Below, one piece after another: positions 35,561 through 45,883 of a DNA stretch of 64,000 nucleotides; within the stretch, counting starts at the first letter, position 1; each line of letters opens with the position of its first letter. A program made the translations under genes and the position numbers. The stretch comes from Myxococcales bacterium. Its GTDB lineage: Bacteria > Myxococcota > Myxococcia > Myxococcales > Myxococcaceae. The DNA is taken from assembly GCA_020846875.1 (NCBI GenBank), contig JADLDB010000092.1, positions 1-64,000 on the forward strand. The letters are read 5' to 3'. The notes beneath the pieces are model-generated. The model saw only the letters and a list, made by a program, of their open reading frames with translations. It did not search any database and was not told the origin of the DNA.

Positions 35561-36784
35561 ATGGCGGTGCCTCCCCAGCCGCCGCCGAAGCGCTGGCGCG
35601 TCTCGCCGCGGGAGACCTCCGTGGCCGCGCTGGTGGAGCGCCTCGCCCGCGAAGGCCGGCAGGTGCCCGCCCCGGTGGCCGTCCGCCTGGTGGCCGACGC
35701 GCTGCGCGGCGCCGAAGGGGCCTTCTTCACCGCGCCCTCGCACCTCTTCTTCGACGACGGCGGCCGGGTGCGCCTCGCCTCGCCAGACAAGCCCGTGGTG
35801 CAGTTGGGGGCCGCCTGGCGCACCTGGGCCGCGCCGGAGGTGGTGCTGGGCCAGCCCCCCACCGCCTCCGCGCTGCAGTTCAGCCTGGGCGCGGTGTTGG
35901 CCGAGTTGCTCGCAGGCGCCCCGCTGTACTCGGCCACGACGCGCGACGAACTGCTCGCCAGCCTCCGCCGCCCGGCGCCCCTGCCTCCGCTGGGCCCTGG
36001 CGTGCCTCACGAGCTGGCGCCGGTGCTGACGCGCATGCTGCAGGCCGACGCCGGCGCGCGCTACGCCACCCACGCGGACTGCGCCGACGCCCTCGCCGCC
36101 TGCTTCTCTCACGCGAAGGGCGCCTTCGAGCGGGCCGCGGCGACGAGGGCCACGCTGGCGCGCGAATCCGCCCTGGCCTCACGCCCGCCCCAGGCCCCTC
36201 CGCCGTCCGCGCGCTGGCCGTTTCTCCTCGCCTTCGTGGGGGTGGCCTGCGCCGGGGCCGGCCTCGCCTGGTACCAAACCACCACCGCCCCGAAGGCGCC
36301 GGCGACCTTCACCCGGCCTGGCGCGCCGGGCGAGGAGGCCCCGGGCGCCCCTCGCAAGCCGACGTACCTGCTGAGCAGCACGCCGCCCGGCGCGGCCCTC
36401 TGGGTCGACGGCCAGCACCTCGGCTTCGCGCCGGGCAGGCTCGCCCTGCCGCTCGGGCGCCGCTACGAGGTGCGCCTCACCCTGCCCTGCCACCACCCAG
36501 AGACGCTCCGCCTCTCTCCCGACGAGGACGCGGTGGACGCCCCGCTGACGGTGACGCTTCGGCGCACCAGCGCGCCGCTGGCGGTCGCCGCCGTCAGGAG
36601 CGTCCCCGACGACTCGCTGGTCCTCCTCGACGCCCAGCCCGTGGCCCGCACCCCCGCCGAGGTGCCCCTCGAGGCCAACAGGCGGCACACCTTGCAGGTC
36701 GTCTTCCCCGACGGCGGCGCCTGGAAGCAGGACCTGCAGCTCCAGGAACACCAGCACCGCACCTGGGAAGCGCGCTCCCCCTGA
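35561..36784 (+). CDS. Membrane pseudokinase with two PEGA domains
   Basis: 407 residues from ATG 35561. A kinase C-lobe is recognisable: HLFFDDGGRVRLASPDKP aligns with the strand and metal loop after the catalytic loop, then WAAPEVVLG (91-93 = APE) and LQFSLGAVLAELLAGAPLYS and MLQADAGARYATHADCADAL, the usual last helices. The N-lobe is almost absent. No Gly-loop, no catalytic Lys, no HRD (its place reads FFTAPSH) and no DFG (place reads ASPD) are present, so it should not phosphorylate. One TM helix lies at about 219-237. The exported part holds two PEGA-like domains (LSSTPPGAALWVDGQ and AVRSVPDDSLVLLDA). It probably acts as a scaffold or sensor. It is translationally close to the carbonic anhydrase gene. 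Confidence 0.82.
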   Translation: MAVPPQPPPKRWRVSPRETSVAALVERLAREGRQVPAPVAVRLVADALRGAEGAFFTAPSHLFFDDGGRVRLASPDKPVVQLGAAWRTWAAPEVVLGQPPTASALQFSLGAVLAELLAGAPLYSATTRDELLASLRRPAPLPPLGPGVPHELAPVLTRMLQADAGARYATHADCADALAACFSHAKGAFERAAATRATLARESALASRPPQAPPPSARWPFLLAFVGVACAGAGLAWYQTTTAPKAPATFTRPGAPGEEAPGAPRKPTYLLSSTPPGAALWVDGQHLGFAPGRLALPLGRRYEVRLTLPCHHPETLRLSPDEDAVDAPLTVTLRRTSAPLAVAAVRSVPDDSLVLLDAQPVARTPAEVPLEANRRHTLQVVFPDGGAWKQDLQLQEHQHRTWEARSP

Positions 36785-36795
36785 AAGCGCCGCCC

Positions 36796-36814
36796 CACAC
36801 TCACCCACAGTGTG
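36796..36814. terminator. Short hairpin after the pseudokinase gene
   Basis: CACACT at 36796-36801 pairs with AGTGTG at 36809-36814 across a 7-base loop, 12 bases after the stop codon. There is no T-run after it, so it is at best a weak or Rho-linked terminator or an RNA-stability hairpin. Confidence 0.3.
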
Positions 36815-36873
36815 TGCCCGAGGGGGCCGGTGTCACCCGAAAGCGACTTTCCAGAAGCGGCGAAAAGGCAGGC

Positions 36874-36892
36874 ATTCTCGAGGCACGAGAAT
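36874..36892. promoter_or_regulatory. Perfect 7-bp dyad upstream of the Ala/Lys-rich protein gene
   Basis: ATTCTCGAGGCACGAGAAT is a perfect inverted repeat (7-base arms, 5-base spacer) 34 bases before ATG 36926, in an AT-richer patch that starts with CGAAAAGG. Size and position fit an operator for a dimeric repressor or an RNA hairpin in the leader. Confidence 0.45.
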
Positions 36893-36925
36893 CTGGGTGA
36901 CTCCACCTCGCTGCAGGGACTCGCC

Positions 36926-39517
36926 ATGACCATCTCGAGTGACGCCGCCCGCCGTGCCGCCCTGGAAGCCGCCCGCCGCGCCGCTGAAGCTGCTGCCCGC
37001 CGCGCCGCCGAAGCCGCCGCGAAGCGCGCCGCGGAGCAAGCCGCGAAGAAGGCCGCGCAGGCCGCCGCGAAGAAGGCCGCCGAGGCCGCGGCGAAGAAGT
37101 TGGCCCAGAAGGCCCCGCCGCCGAAGAAGACCTTCACCAGAGACGAATTGTCCCAGGGAATGGGCCGGGCGCTGCGCGAGCGCGCCACCAACTCGCTGGG
37201 CGCCACCGGCCTGTCCTCCGCGAAGGCGCTGCCCGGGGCCGACGCCACCGCGAAGTCCGCCGCCGCCGCCAAGGCCGCGCTGGCGCGCATGTCCCCCGCG
37301 GAGCGCGCGAAGACGGACGTGGTGTTCATGAAGGACACCCGCCCCGGCACGCCGGTGGACTCGGGCAAGCTGCTCTTCCGCAAGGACGGCCGCTTCACCG
37401 ACCCGGTGGAGAACCGCAGCTACACCTCGCTCAAGAAGTTCGACGCCGACGGCGCCTACGCCCCGGCCGGCACGGTGAAGGCGAAGGACCTCCAGGCGGC
37501 CATGTCCGCGCCCACCGGCAGCGCGGCGCAGCGCGCGGCCTTCGACAGGCTGCACCTGGGCGGCACCGCGAAGGCGCTGCTGAACGCCGACGTGGCCCCG
37601 GCGGAGGCCCCCACGCCGAAGACGCCGGGCGAGCGCGCCTCGGAGCTGTACGAGAAGGAGCTCAAGGGCCTCGTCGAGAAGCCGCTCAGCCAGTGGACCC
37701 ACGCCGACGCGAAGGCCTTCACCGACGGGCTGGCCAGCGCCGCCGAGGCGAACCGGGACGACCCGGCGATGGTCCGCTCGCTGATGACGCTGTCCCAGGA
37801 CCGGCTCAAGCGCTCCGGCGAGCTGCTGGGCGCGGCCACCGACGAGAAGTTCGAGCGCGAGGACGTGGAAGGCATCGCCTCCAACCTGGCCCGGCTGGCC
37901 GAGGTGGCGCCGGAGGACGCGGCGGCCCGCCTGGCCTACGGCGTGGCGCAGGAAATCAACGACGACAGCGAGCTCCACTACGTCGACGACGGCCTCGACG
38001 CCTTCATGGATGGCGGCTCGAAGTTCCGCGGCCTGTTGGCGGGGGCGCTCGAGGCGCAGGGAAAGAGTGAGGCGATGGACGAGTTGGTCACCCAGCACGA
38101 GGGCGGCCTCGGCGGGTTGGTCGACACCATCTACGACAACACGGTGGGCCGGGCGGTGGACGCGGCCGAGTTCTTCGGCGACCTCGCGGGCGAGGTGGGC
38201 GAGGTGGCGGGGGCGGCCTGGGACTTCGGCGGCAGCGTGGTGGGCTCGGTGGTGGACGGGGGCAAGAAGCTCATCGGCGCGGCGGCGGACTTCGCCATCG
38301 ACACCGCCAAGGGCACCCTCTCCGTCATCGGCGACGCCGCCAGCCTGACGCTGGACGCGGTGAAGGAGGGCGTGGAGTGGGCGGCCGAGAAGGGCCTGGA
38401 GTTGGCCGGCCCGCTGCTCGACAAGGCCCGCGACCTGTTCAAGGACGCCGTCAACGGCGCCCTGAAAATCGACGAGAAGGTGGACCGCCTGCAGCCGGGC
38501 GACACCTTCACCGTGGGCGGGGGCGTGGAGGTGACGGCGGGCGTGGACGTGGAGGTGTCCGCGGACCTGCAGGTCAAGCGCAACGAGGACGGCAGCTACA
38601 CGGTGAGCGCGGGCGTCGACGGCAAGGTGGGGCTCGAGGCGCTGGCCGGCGCGGACGTGGGCGCGGGCGGCAAGGTGGAGTTCCGCGCCAAGACGGCCGA
38701 GGAGGCGAAGAAGCTGGCCGAGTCCCTGGCGATGAGCGGCGCGGCGGCGGCGGCGGCGGGCACGCCTCCCTTCAGCGCGGTGGCGCCGCTGCTGGCGCCT
38801 TCGCCTTCCGACCTCTCGTACATGAAGGACCACCTGTCGGCCATCGAGGTGTCGGCCAGCGTGTCGGCGGGCGTCGACGCCAGCCTGGAGGCCGGCGGGG
38901 TGAAGCTGTCGGCGGGCGCGGCGGCCGAGGGCGAGGTGGCCTACCGCATCGAGTTCAACGAGGACGGCACGAAGGACCTGGTGCGCAAGCAGACCATCGA
39001 GGGCACCGTGGCCGGCGACGCCACCGCGCAGTTGCTGGGCGACGGGGTGACGGGCAGCCTGCCGGCGGGCGAGTTGTCGGGCCGCGCTGCGCTGGAGGTG
39101 GAGACGCGGGTGAAGCTGCCGGACAGCCTGGGCGACGTGAAGGACCTGCCGGCGGCGGTGGCGCTGCTGACCGACCAGTCGGGGGCCATCTCCCGGTTGA
39201 TGCCGGGCGCGCAGACGAAAATCACCGGCACCATCGGCGGCGAGGTGAAGGTGGGCGACGTGGCCCACGGCGGGGAAATCTCCCTCGAGGCGTCGGGCCT
39301 GGACGTGGGCGACGCCATCCGCGTGGGGCGGGAGCTGGTGAGCGGCGACCCGCGGGGCGCCTTGCGCGAGCTGCCCGACGTGAAGCTGGAGGGCTACCAC
39401 TACCAGACGACGGGCTTCGACTTCGAGGGCGGCCTGGAGGTGGCCGGCCAGGGCGTCAGCGTGGACCTCCACAACACCATCAAAGACAGACAGGGCGACT
39501 TCGAAGTGACGGTTTGA
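36926..39517 (+). CDS. Large protein with Ala/Lys/Arg helical head and beta-repeat body, function unknown
   Basis: 863 residues from ATG 36926 with AGGGA upstream. Residues 10-70 form a very regular amphipathic helix of AARRAAEAA and AAKKAAQAA repeats, Lys/Arg alternating with Ala, like a TolA or histone-H1 helix. Residues 70-400 are helical and charged. At about 415-500 there are repeated amphipathic helices (EFFGDLAGEVGEVAGAAWDF, VVDGGKKLIGAAADFAID). From about 515 to the end lie Val/Ala/Gly strands (VDVEVSADLQVKRNEDGSY, VSASVSAGVDASLEAGG, ELSGRAALEVETRVKLP). No signal peptide, TM helix or catalytic motif. It shares the leader-helix-beta plan with 5273-7138. A clear terminator follows. The function is unknown; an effector or envelope-spanning role is a guess. 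Confidence 0.78.
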   Translation: MTISSDAARRAALEAARRAAEAAARRAAEAAAKRAAEQAAKKAAQAAAKKAAEAAAKKLAQKAPPPKKTFTRDELSQGMGRALRERATNSLGATGLSSAKALPGADATAKSAAAAKAALARMSPAERAKTDVVFMKDTRPGTPVDSGKLLFRKDGRFTDPVENRSYTSLKKFDADGAYAPAGTVKAKDLQAAMSAPTGSAAQRAAFDRLHLGGTAKALLNADVAPAEAPTPKTPGERASELYEKELKGLVEKPLSQWTHADAKAFTDGLASAAEANRDDPAMVRSLMTLSQDRLKRSGELLGAATDEKFEREDVEGIASNLARLAEVAPEDAAARLAYGVAQEINDDSELHYVDDGLDAFMDGGSKFRGLLAGALEAQGKSEAMDELVTQHEGGLGGLVDTIYDNTVGRAVDAAEFFGDLAGEVGEVAGAAWDFGGSVVGSVVDGGKKLIGAAADFAIDTAKGTLSVIGDAASLTLDAVKEGVEWAAEKGLELAGPLLDKARDLFKDAVNGALKIDEKVDRLQPGDTFTVGGGVEVTAGVDVEVSADLQVKRNEDGSYTVSAGVDGKVGLEALAGADVGAGGKVEFRAKTAEEAKKLAESLAMSGAAAAAAGTPPFSAVAPLLAPSPSDLSYMKDHLSAIEVSASVSAGVDASLEAGGVKLSAGAAAEGEVAYRIEFNEDGTKDLVRKQTIEGTVAGDATAQLLGDGVTGSLPAGELSGRAALEVETRVKLPDSLGDVKDLPAAVALLTDQSGAISRLMPGAQTKITGTIGGEVKVGDVAHGGEISLEASGLDVGDAIRVGRELVSGDPRGALRELPDVKLEGYHYQTTGFDFEGGLEVAGQGVSVDLHNTIKDRQGDFEVTV

Positions 39518-39530
39518 GGAGGCAGGGAAG

Positions 39531-39554
39531 CGGGGTGCCAGACACCCCGTTTTC
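39531..39554 (+). terminator. Rho-independent terminator
   Basis: A perfect 7-base GC stem (CGGGGTG at 39531-39537 with CACCCCG at 39543-39549, 5-base loop) is followed by TTTTC, 14 bases after the stop of the preceding gene. It separates that gene from gyrB. Confidence 0.85.
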
Positions 39555-39628
39555 TTGAGTGGTTTCAGCGGGTTTGAGACCCCGAAAACCCATCGGAAAG
39601 GCCTCAACCGAGGGCCTGTTCGTGCTAG

Positions 39629-42151
<2,523 letters not shown>

Positions 42152-42166
42152 CGGCAGGCGGCGAAG

Positions 42167-42290
42167 TCAGCGCGCCTCGAGGCGCTCCAGCGTGCGCGCC
42201 ATGTCCGCGCGCACCCGGTCGGCCAGCGCCTGCGCGTCCGTCTCCCCCTGCGTGGGCACCGGCGGCAGCACCTCGACTCTGACTGAACGT
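42167..42290 (-). pseudogene. C-terminal tail of a 1-acylglycerol-3-phosphate acyltransferase (PlsC) gene
   Basis: The minus strand reads VRVEVLPPVPTQGETDAQAL then ADRVRADMARTLERLE and stops at 42167-42169. VLPPVPT is the typical last conserved block of PlsC-type acyltransferases. No start or catalytic block precedes it here. The missing middle part of such a gene lies 1.2 kb upstream on the same strand (43487-43632), separated by three other genes or fragments. Gene fusion or programmed events are less likely than breakage. Confidence 0.6.
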
Positions 42291-42302
42291 CGGGCGCGCG
42301 TC

Positions 42303-42710
42303 TCAGTCCTCGGCGGGCATCCAGCTCCAGCGGCACGCCTTCCGGGTGCAGCTCAAGGTCGCGGTGACGAAGGTGGAGCGAGCGCCGGCGGCCCGCGGCG
42401 CCAGGCCAAACTCGGTGCGCAGCAGCTGCGCGCGCACGCAGTCCTCGACGAAGGCGCCCCACGAAGGGACCTTCGCGCTCTCTACCGCGCCGGAGGCGGC
42501 GACGACGAACTCCACCGTCACCTCGCTGGGCCCAGCCCGCACCGCCGGGCGGCGTGGGTTGGGCGGAGGCTCGGGCGCCAGGCAGCCGTGCAGCGGGGGC
42601 AGCAGCGCTTCGAGGCCCGACTGCAGCACGGCAGGGGCGTGCCCGCGGAAGTCGACGGTCGCGACGGGCCGGGGCGCCTGCGCCAGGGCGAGCAGGATGA
42701 CGGCAATCAC
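42303..42710 (-). CDS. Secreted protein with AgmX/PglI-type C-terminal domain
   Basis: 135 residues from GTG 42710. A short signal peptide (IAVILLALAQA) is followed by a single TonB-C-like domain: VTVEFVVAASGAVESAKVPS then FVEDCVRAQLLRTEFG, which matches the AgmX/PglI C-terminal domain first described in myxobacterial gliding proteins, including its Cys before the last helix. The tail carries two more Cys (LSCTRKACRW). It overlaps the preceding gene by 4 bp (GTGA). It probably acts in the periplasm as a binding module. It stands inside the rearranged zone between gyrB and the C39-like gene. Confidence 0.72.
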   Translation of the reverse strand: MIAVILLALAQAPRPVATVDFRGHAPAVLQSGLEALLPPLHGCLAPEPPPNPRRPAVRAGPSEVTVEFVVAASGAVESAKVPSWGAFVEDCVRAQLLRTEFGLAPRAAGARSTFVTATLSCTRKACRWSWMPAED

Positions 42711-43126
42711 GCGGACCCCTCGGCGAGCTCGGCGGCGCGTCGTCGGGCTCGGCGTGCGTCACGCCGCCTGGCCTCCTGGAGCAGGAGCAGCTCGTTTCCC
42801 TCGGGGTCGCGGAGCACGAGGAGCCCGGTCGGCGTTCGCGATGGCGCGAGGCCGCGCGTCTTCAGCGACCGGCGCGCCTCGGCGAGCGAACGAAAGAACA
42901 AGGCCAGCGTCGGGGCGCGGACCTGCGTCGGGTCGACGCGGGGGGCGCGAGGGCTGCCCCAATCGAGGTGGAGCCCGAAGCGCTGCCGGCCGAACTGCAG
43001 GTGCACCACCTGCCCCAGCGACTCATCGACGTTCACGACCCGGCAGCCGAGCACGTCGCGGTACCAGGGCAGCACGAGAGGCCAGTTCGACACCGGGAGC
43101 AGGACCGCTGCCGAGGAGATGCGCAC
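42707..43126 (-). CDS. Glyoxalase/VOC-family protein
   Basis: 139 residues from GTG 43126, with AGGGG just upstream. It reads as one betaalphabetabetabeta-type VOC unit repeated once: LPVSNWPLVLPWYRDVLGCR (N-terminal motif FYxxxLG), HLQFGRQRFGLHLDWG, FFRSLAEARRSLKTRGL and LVLRDPEGNELLLLQE (the conserved DPxGN motif). One His (GLHLD) and the last Glu could bind a metal. The basic tail (RRRDARRARRRA) is unusual. Function is unknown beyond the VOC fold (lyase, dioxygenase or resistance protein). It is translationally coupled to the AgmX/PglI gene downstream. Confidence 0.85.
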   Translation of the reverse strand: MRISSAAVLLPVSNWPLVLPWYRDVLGCRVVNVDESLGQVVHLQFGRQRFGLHLDWGSPRAPRVDPTQVRAPTLALFFRSLAEARRSLKTRGLAPSRTPTGLLVLRDPEGNELLLLQEARRRDARRARRRAAELAEGSA

Positions 43127-43184
43127 CCACCCCTGACCCCGAAGCGGGCTCGGAGGTGCAAGCCCGGCCGCAGAAGATGCCCCG

Positions 43185-43490
43185 GTGAATCCCCCGCGGA
43201 AGGTCAGCGGTGTTTTCGGCTCGCGCGACTCGAAGTGCTGGGACGGCCGCAGCGACTTCTCGCCCTCGCCCGCGCCCAGCGGCGCCACCGCGAAGGTGCG
43301 GCGCTTCATCGACGTCGCCACCGCGCAGGTGGGCAAGCCGTACGTCTTCGGCGCCGAGGGCCCGCGCGCCTTCGACTGCTCGGGGCTCATTCACTGGGCG
43401 CTGAAGCAGGCCGGCGTGGCCGACAGCCGCACCACCGCCGCGGGGTACCAGGCGCGCTTCGCCGGCTCGCGCGTCTCGCGCTCAGACTGA
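43185..43490 (+). pseudogene. Truncated NlpC/P60 peptidase gene
   Basis: 101 residues from GTG 43185. VRRFIDVATAQVGKPYVFG then GPRAFDCSGLIHWALKQAG and SRTTAAGYQAR follow the NlpC/P60 fold up to the catalytic Cys helix and the next strand. The open frame ends at RVSRSD, exactly where the family continues with LRPGDLVFF and the catalytic His. The break abuts the acyltransferase fragment on the other strand (43487 onward). It therefore lacks two of the three catalytic residues and is unlikely to be active. The start sits 58 bp from the divergent VOC gene. Confidence 0.7.
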
Positions 43491-43632
43491 GGTCCGCTTC
43501 CCGCTGGAAGAGGACGGAGTGCTTGGGCAACAGCTCCCGCGCGCCCGACAGCACCACCGGCACCACCGGGCAGCCCGCCTCGAGCGCCAGGCGGAAGGCG
43601 CCCAGCTTGAAGGGGCCTGCCGACTCGCCCGG
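43487..43632 (-). pseudogene. Middle fragment of a PlsC-type acyltransferase gene
   Basis: On the minus strand, GESAGPFKLGAFRLALEAG then CPVVPVVLSGARELLPKHSV and LFQREADLSL is the segment after the EGTRS motif of 1-acylglycerol-3-phosphate acyltransferases (GPFKxGAFxLAxEAGxPVVPV). The frame beyond both ends loses similarity at once: upstream it has no HxxxxD catalytic block, downstream it runs into the truncated NlpC gene. Its natural continuation (VLPPVPT) is found at 42167-42290, same strand and correct order. This is a broken gene. Confidence 0.65.
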
Positions 43633-43785
43633 CCGTGCCGCGTCGTTTGCCCGGGCTGCTCTGTGAATCCGGCGGACCTCGAGCAGCCCCAGAGGGAGTT
43701 GGAGCTCGAGCCTCTTGAGACACCCGGGGAGGGCGAGCTCCGGAGTCGTCCGCCCCGACACACCAAGACGTCGTCAGCGCAGACG

Positions 43786-44907
43786 TCAGCGCCACACCTC
43801 GACGCCGTACCACTGCTTGAAGGACGACAACTCCTTCGCCGTCATGGGCACGACGCCCTTGCGCGACAGCGGGTCCGCCACCAGGTACCGGCCCTGCTTG
43901 TCCTTGCCCATCACCAGAATCGCGTGGCCCTTGTCGTAGCTGTATGTCGAGTACCCGCTGCGGTGCCGCATCGCCTGCTCGAAGGCGGTGAGGTTGCCGG
44001 CGCCGGGCCTGCCCGGCTGGCCACCCAGCAGCACCATGTGGCCCTTCTTGAAGGCCTCGTCCAGGGCCCGCAGCGGGTGGGCACGGGAGATGGGCAGCTT
44101 CTTCTCTTCAAGGCCCAGGCGCTTCGCCCCGCGCTCCCACTGCCACTGCTTGGTGCCCTTGTCGTTGGTGGCCGGCTCTCTGAGCGTGTTCCACCCCGAC
44201 GACTTCGTCATCGCGTTGCGCGCGAGGTCGATGCTGTCCTCCGGATTCCTCGCCACCCGCCCCTGCTCGAGGCCGAAGGCCTTCACCGCCATCGCCAGGC
44301 TGGTGGGGCCGCAGTTGCCGTTGGACAGGGAGCGCACCAGCCGGCCCCGCGCGTTCAGCTCGTCCGGCCTCGGGTTGTACTTCGCGCTGTAGCCCTGGCG
44401 CTTGAAGACGCTGTTGGGGTGGGCCAGCACGCGGTCCAGGCGGCTCCTCCGGGCGGGCTTGGACGGCGCGGGCTCCTTCCCCACCGCCGGGGGAAGCTGC
44501 TGCGTCGGCGACGGCTCCACAGGTGGCTTCGCGGACTGACGCGGCGCCGACGCCTTCTTCATCGCGGCGTGGAGGTGTCTGACGAGGGGCGCCGAGAGGC
44601 TCCGCTGGCCCCGCCGCTGCGCCACTTGCGCCACCTTCGTGTACTCCGCCATCACCGCGCGCGCCTCGGGCGTCAGCCGGCCGGCGTTGGCGTGCGCCCA
44701 ACGGGCGAAGTCCCGGTACTCCACCGAGGCGCCGTGCGCGTCGTAGTCCGCGATGCCTCGGCCAATCGCCCTGGCCAGCGCGGCGCCACTCACCGGGCCG
44801 GGCGTCTCGTCCAGCGCCGCCAGGGCCCTCCTCGCGCTCGCGTCCTTCGCCCTCGCCGGCACCCCGGGTTGCGGTACAACTCGTTGATTTGTGGGCTGAA
44901 TACTCAT
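43786..44907 (-). CDS. C39-like cysteine peptidase-fold protein with disordered basic N-terminus
   Basis: 373 residues from ATG 44907. Residues 1-35 are Pro/Arg/Ala-rich and basic (leader, no signal peptide). A helical domain spans about 40-115 (VEYRDFARWAHANAGRLTP). A second Pro/Lys-rich linker spans about 118-155. A papain/C39-like catalytic domain follows: NGNCGPTSLAMAVKAFG (Cys199), DKGHAILVMGKD (His328) and YLVADPLSRKG (Asp345). All three catalytic residues are in place. C39 enzymes cleave leader peptides, but this lone soluble domain could cut other proteins, for example a target in another cell. The leader resembles those at 270-2066 and 57175-58473. No export system gene is adjacent. 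Confidence 0.8.
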   Translation of the reverse strand: MSIQPTNQRVVPQPGVPARAKDASARRALAALDETPGPVSGAALARAIGRGIADYDAHGASVEYRDFARWAHANAGRLTPEARAVMAEYTKVAQVAQRRGQRSLSAPLVRHLHAAMKKASAPRQSAKPPVEPSPTQQLPPAVGKEPAPSKPARRSRLDRVLAHPNSVFKRQGYSAKYNPRPDELNARGRLVRSLSNGNCGPTSLAMAVKAFGLEQGRVARNPEDSIDLARNAMTKSSGWNTLREPATNDKGTKQWQWERGAKRLGLEEKKLPISRAHPLRALDEAFKKGHMVLLGGQPGRPGAGNLTAFEQAMRHRSGYSTYSYDKGHAILVMGKDKQGRYLVADPLSRKGVVPMTAKELSSFKQWYGVEVWR

Positions 44908-45009
44908 AATGACGCGCCTCCTCTGAAGTTGTCGTCGCCCCGGGGGTGTCGGAGTCCCCGCAGGGTTGTCACCCTCATTGACAGGGGCCGGCCGTGGTAG
45001 AGGCAGCCC

Positions 45010-45840
45010 ATGGTTGGGTGGTTGAGCCTCCTCGTGCTGGCCGGCGCGTCTGACGCGCAGTGGCTGGGCCCCAGGCCTCCTTCGCCGGTGACGCGGGTGG
45101 TGACGGTGGCGCCGTCGCTGACGGAGACGGTGCTGGCCCTGGGCGCGGGGGAGCGGTTGGTGGGCGTCTCGCGCTTCGACGAGCGGCCGGAGGTAAAGGC
45201 CCTGCCGCGCGTGGGCGGCTTCAATGACCTCTCGGTGGAGGCGGTGGTGGCGCTCCGGCCGGAGTTGCTGGTGGTGCAGAAGGCGCCCGCCAACCAGAAG
45301 GCCGTGGAGACGCTGGCGCGCCTGGGCGTGCCGGTGCTGGCGGTGCCCCTCACCACCGTGGGCGACGTGGCCAGCGCGATGACGGTGCTGGGCCGCGTCT
45401 TGGGGAAAGAGGGGGCCGCGAAGACGCTGGTGGATGAGCTGTCCCAGACGCGCACCCGGATGAGGGAGCGCGCGAAGCAGCGAAGGACGAAGCCGCGCGT
45501 CCTCTTCGTCTACGGCTTCACCCCGCTGGTGGTGGCCGGCCCGGGCAGCTTCGCCGACGAGTTGCTGCGCGACTGCGGGGCCGTCAACGCCGCGCAGAAG
45601 GCGCCCACCGCGTACCCGACGTACTCACTGGAGAAGGCGGTGAAGCTGGCCCCGGACGTCCTCATCGACGCCGCCGACTCCATGGAAGGCAAGGCGCCGC
45701 TGCAGGCCCTGGGGCCGCTCGAGCGCACCCGCTGGGTGACGCTGCCCACCAGGGACTTGATGCAGCCCGGGCCCGCGCTGACGCGAGGCCTGCCCCGGCT
45801 GTGCGAATTGCTCGACGCGCCGCCCGACGCGGGGCCGTAG
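45010..45840 (+). CDS. Periplasmic substrate-binding protein of BtuF/helical-backbone type
   Basis: 276 residues from ATG 45010. A signal peptide (LSLLVLAGASDAQW) is followed by the class III binding-protein fold: RVVTVAPSLTETVLALGAGE (BtuF/FepB N-terminal block), LVGVSRFDERP, VEAVVALRPELLVVQ, long linking helix, then RVLFVYGFTPLVVAGPGS and AVKLAPDVLIDAADS. This is typical of vitamin B12, haem or siderophore uptake. The permease and ATPase genes are not next to it, so the ligand is open. No cobalamin riboswitch was seen in the 100 bases upstream. Confidence 0.88.
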   Translation: MVGWLSLLVLAGASDAQWLGPRPPSPVTRVVTVAPSLTETVLALGAGERLVGVSRFDERPEVKALPRVGGFNDLSVEAVVALRPELLVVQKAPANQKAVETLARLGVPVLAVPLTTVGDVASAMTVLGRVLGKEGAAKTLVDELSQTRTRMRERAKQRRTKPRVLFVYGFTPLVVAGPGSFADELLRDCGAVNAAQKAPTAYPTYSLEKAVKLAPDVLIDAADSMEGKAPLQALGPLERTRWVTLPTRDLMQPGPALTRGLPRLCELLDAPPDAGP

Positions 45841-45883
45841 CATCGAGAACGAGGAGGAGGCCGCAGTCAGCGCCGAGCGCCCG

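Noticed and set aside
36796-36814. Strong intrinsic terminator after the pseudokinase gene
   Set aside because: Stem is only 6 bp and no T-run follows; kept as a weak hairpin only.
43387-43813. A complete gene covering the acyltransferase fragment
   Set aside because: Only about 45 residues resemble PlsC; both ends lose similarity abruptly and there is no HxxxxD block.
45000-45009. Possible cobalamin riboswitch ahead of the BtuF-like gene
   Set aside because: The 100 bases upstream contain no B12-box-like sequence and are too short for the element; the C39 gene starts right behind it.
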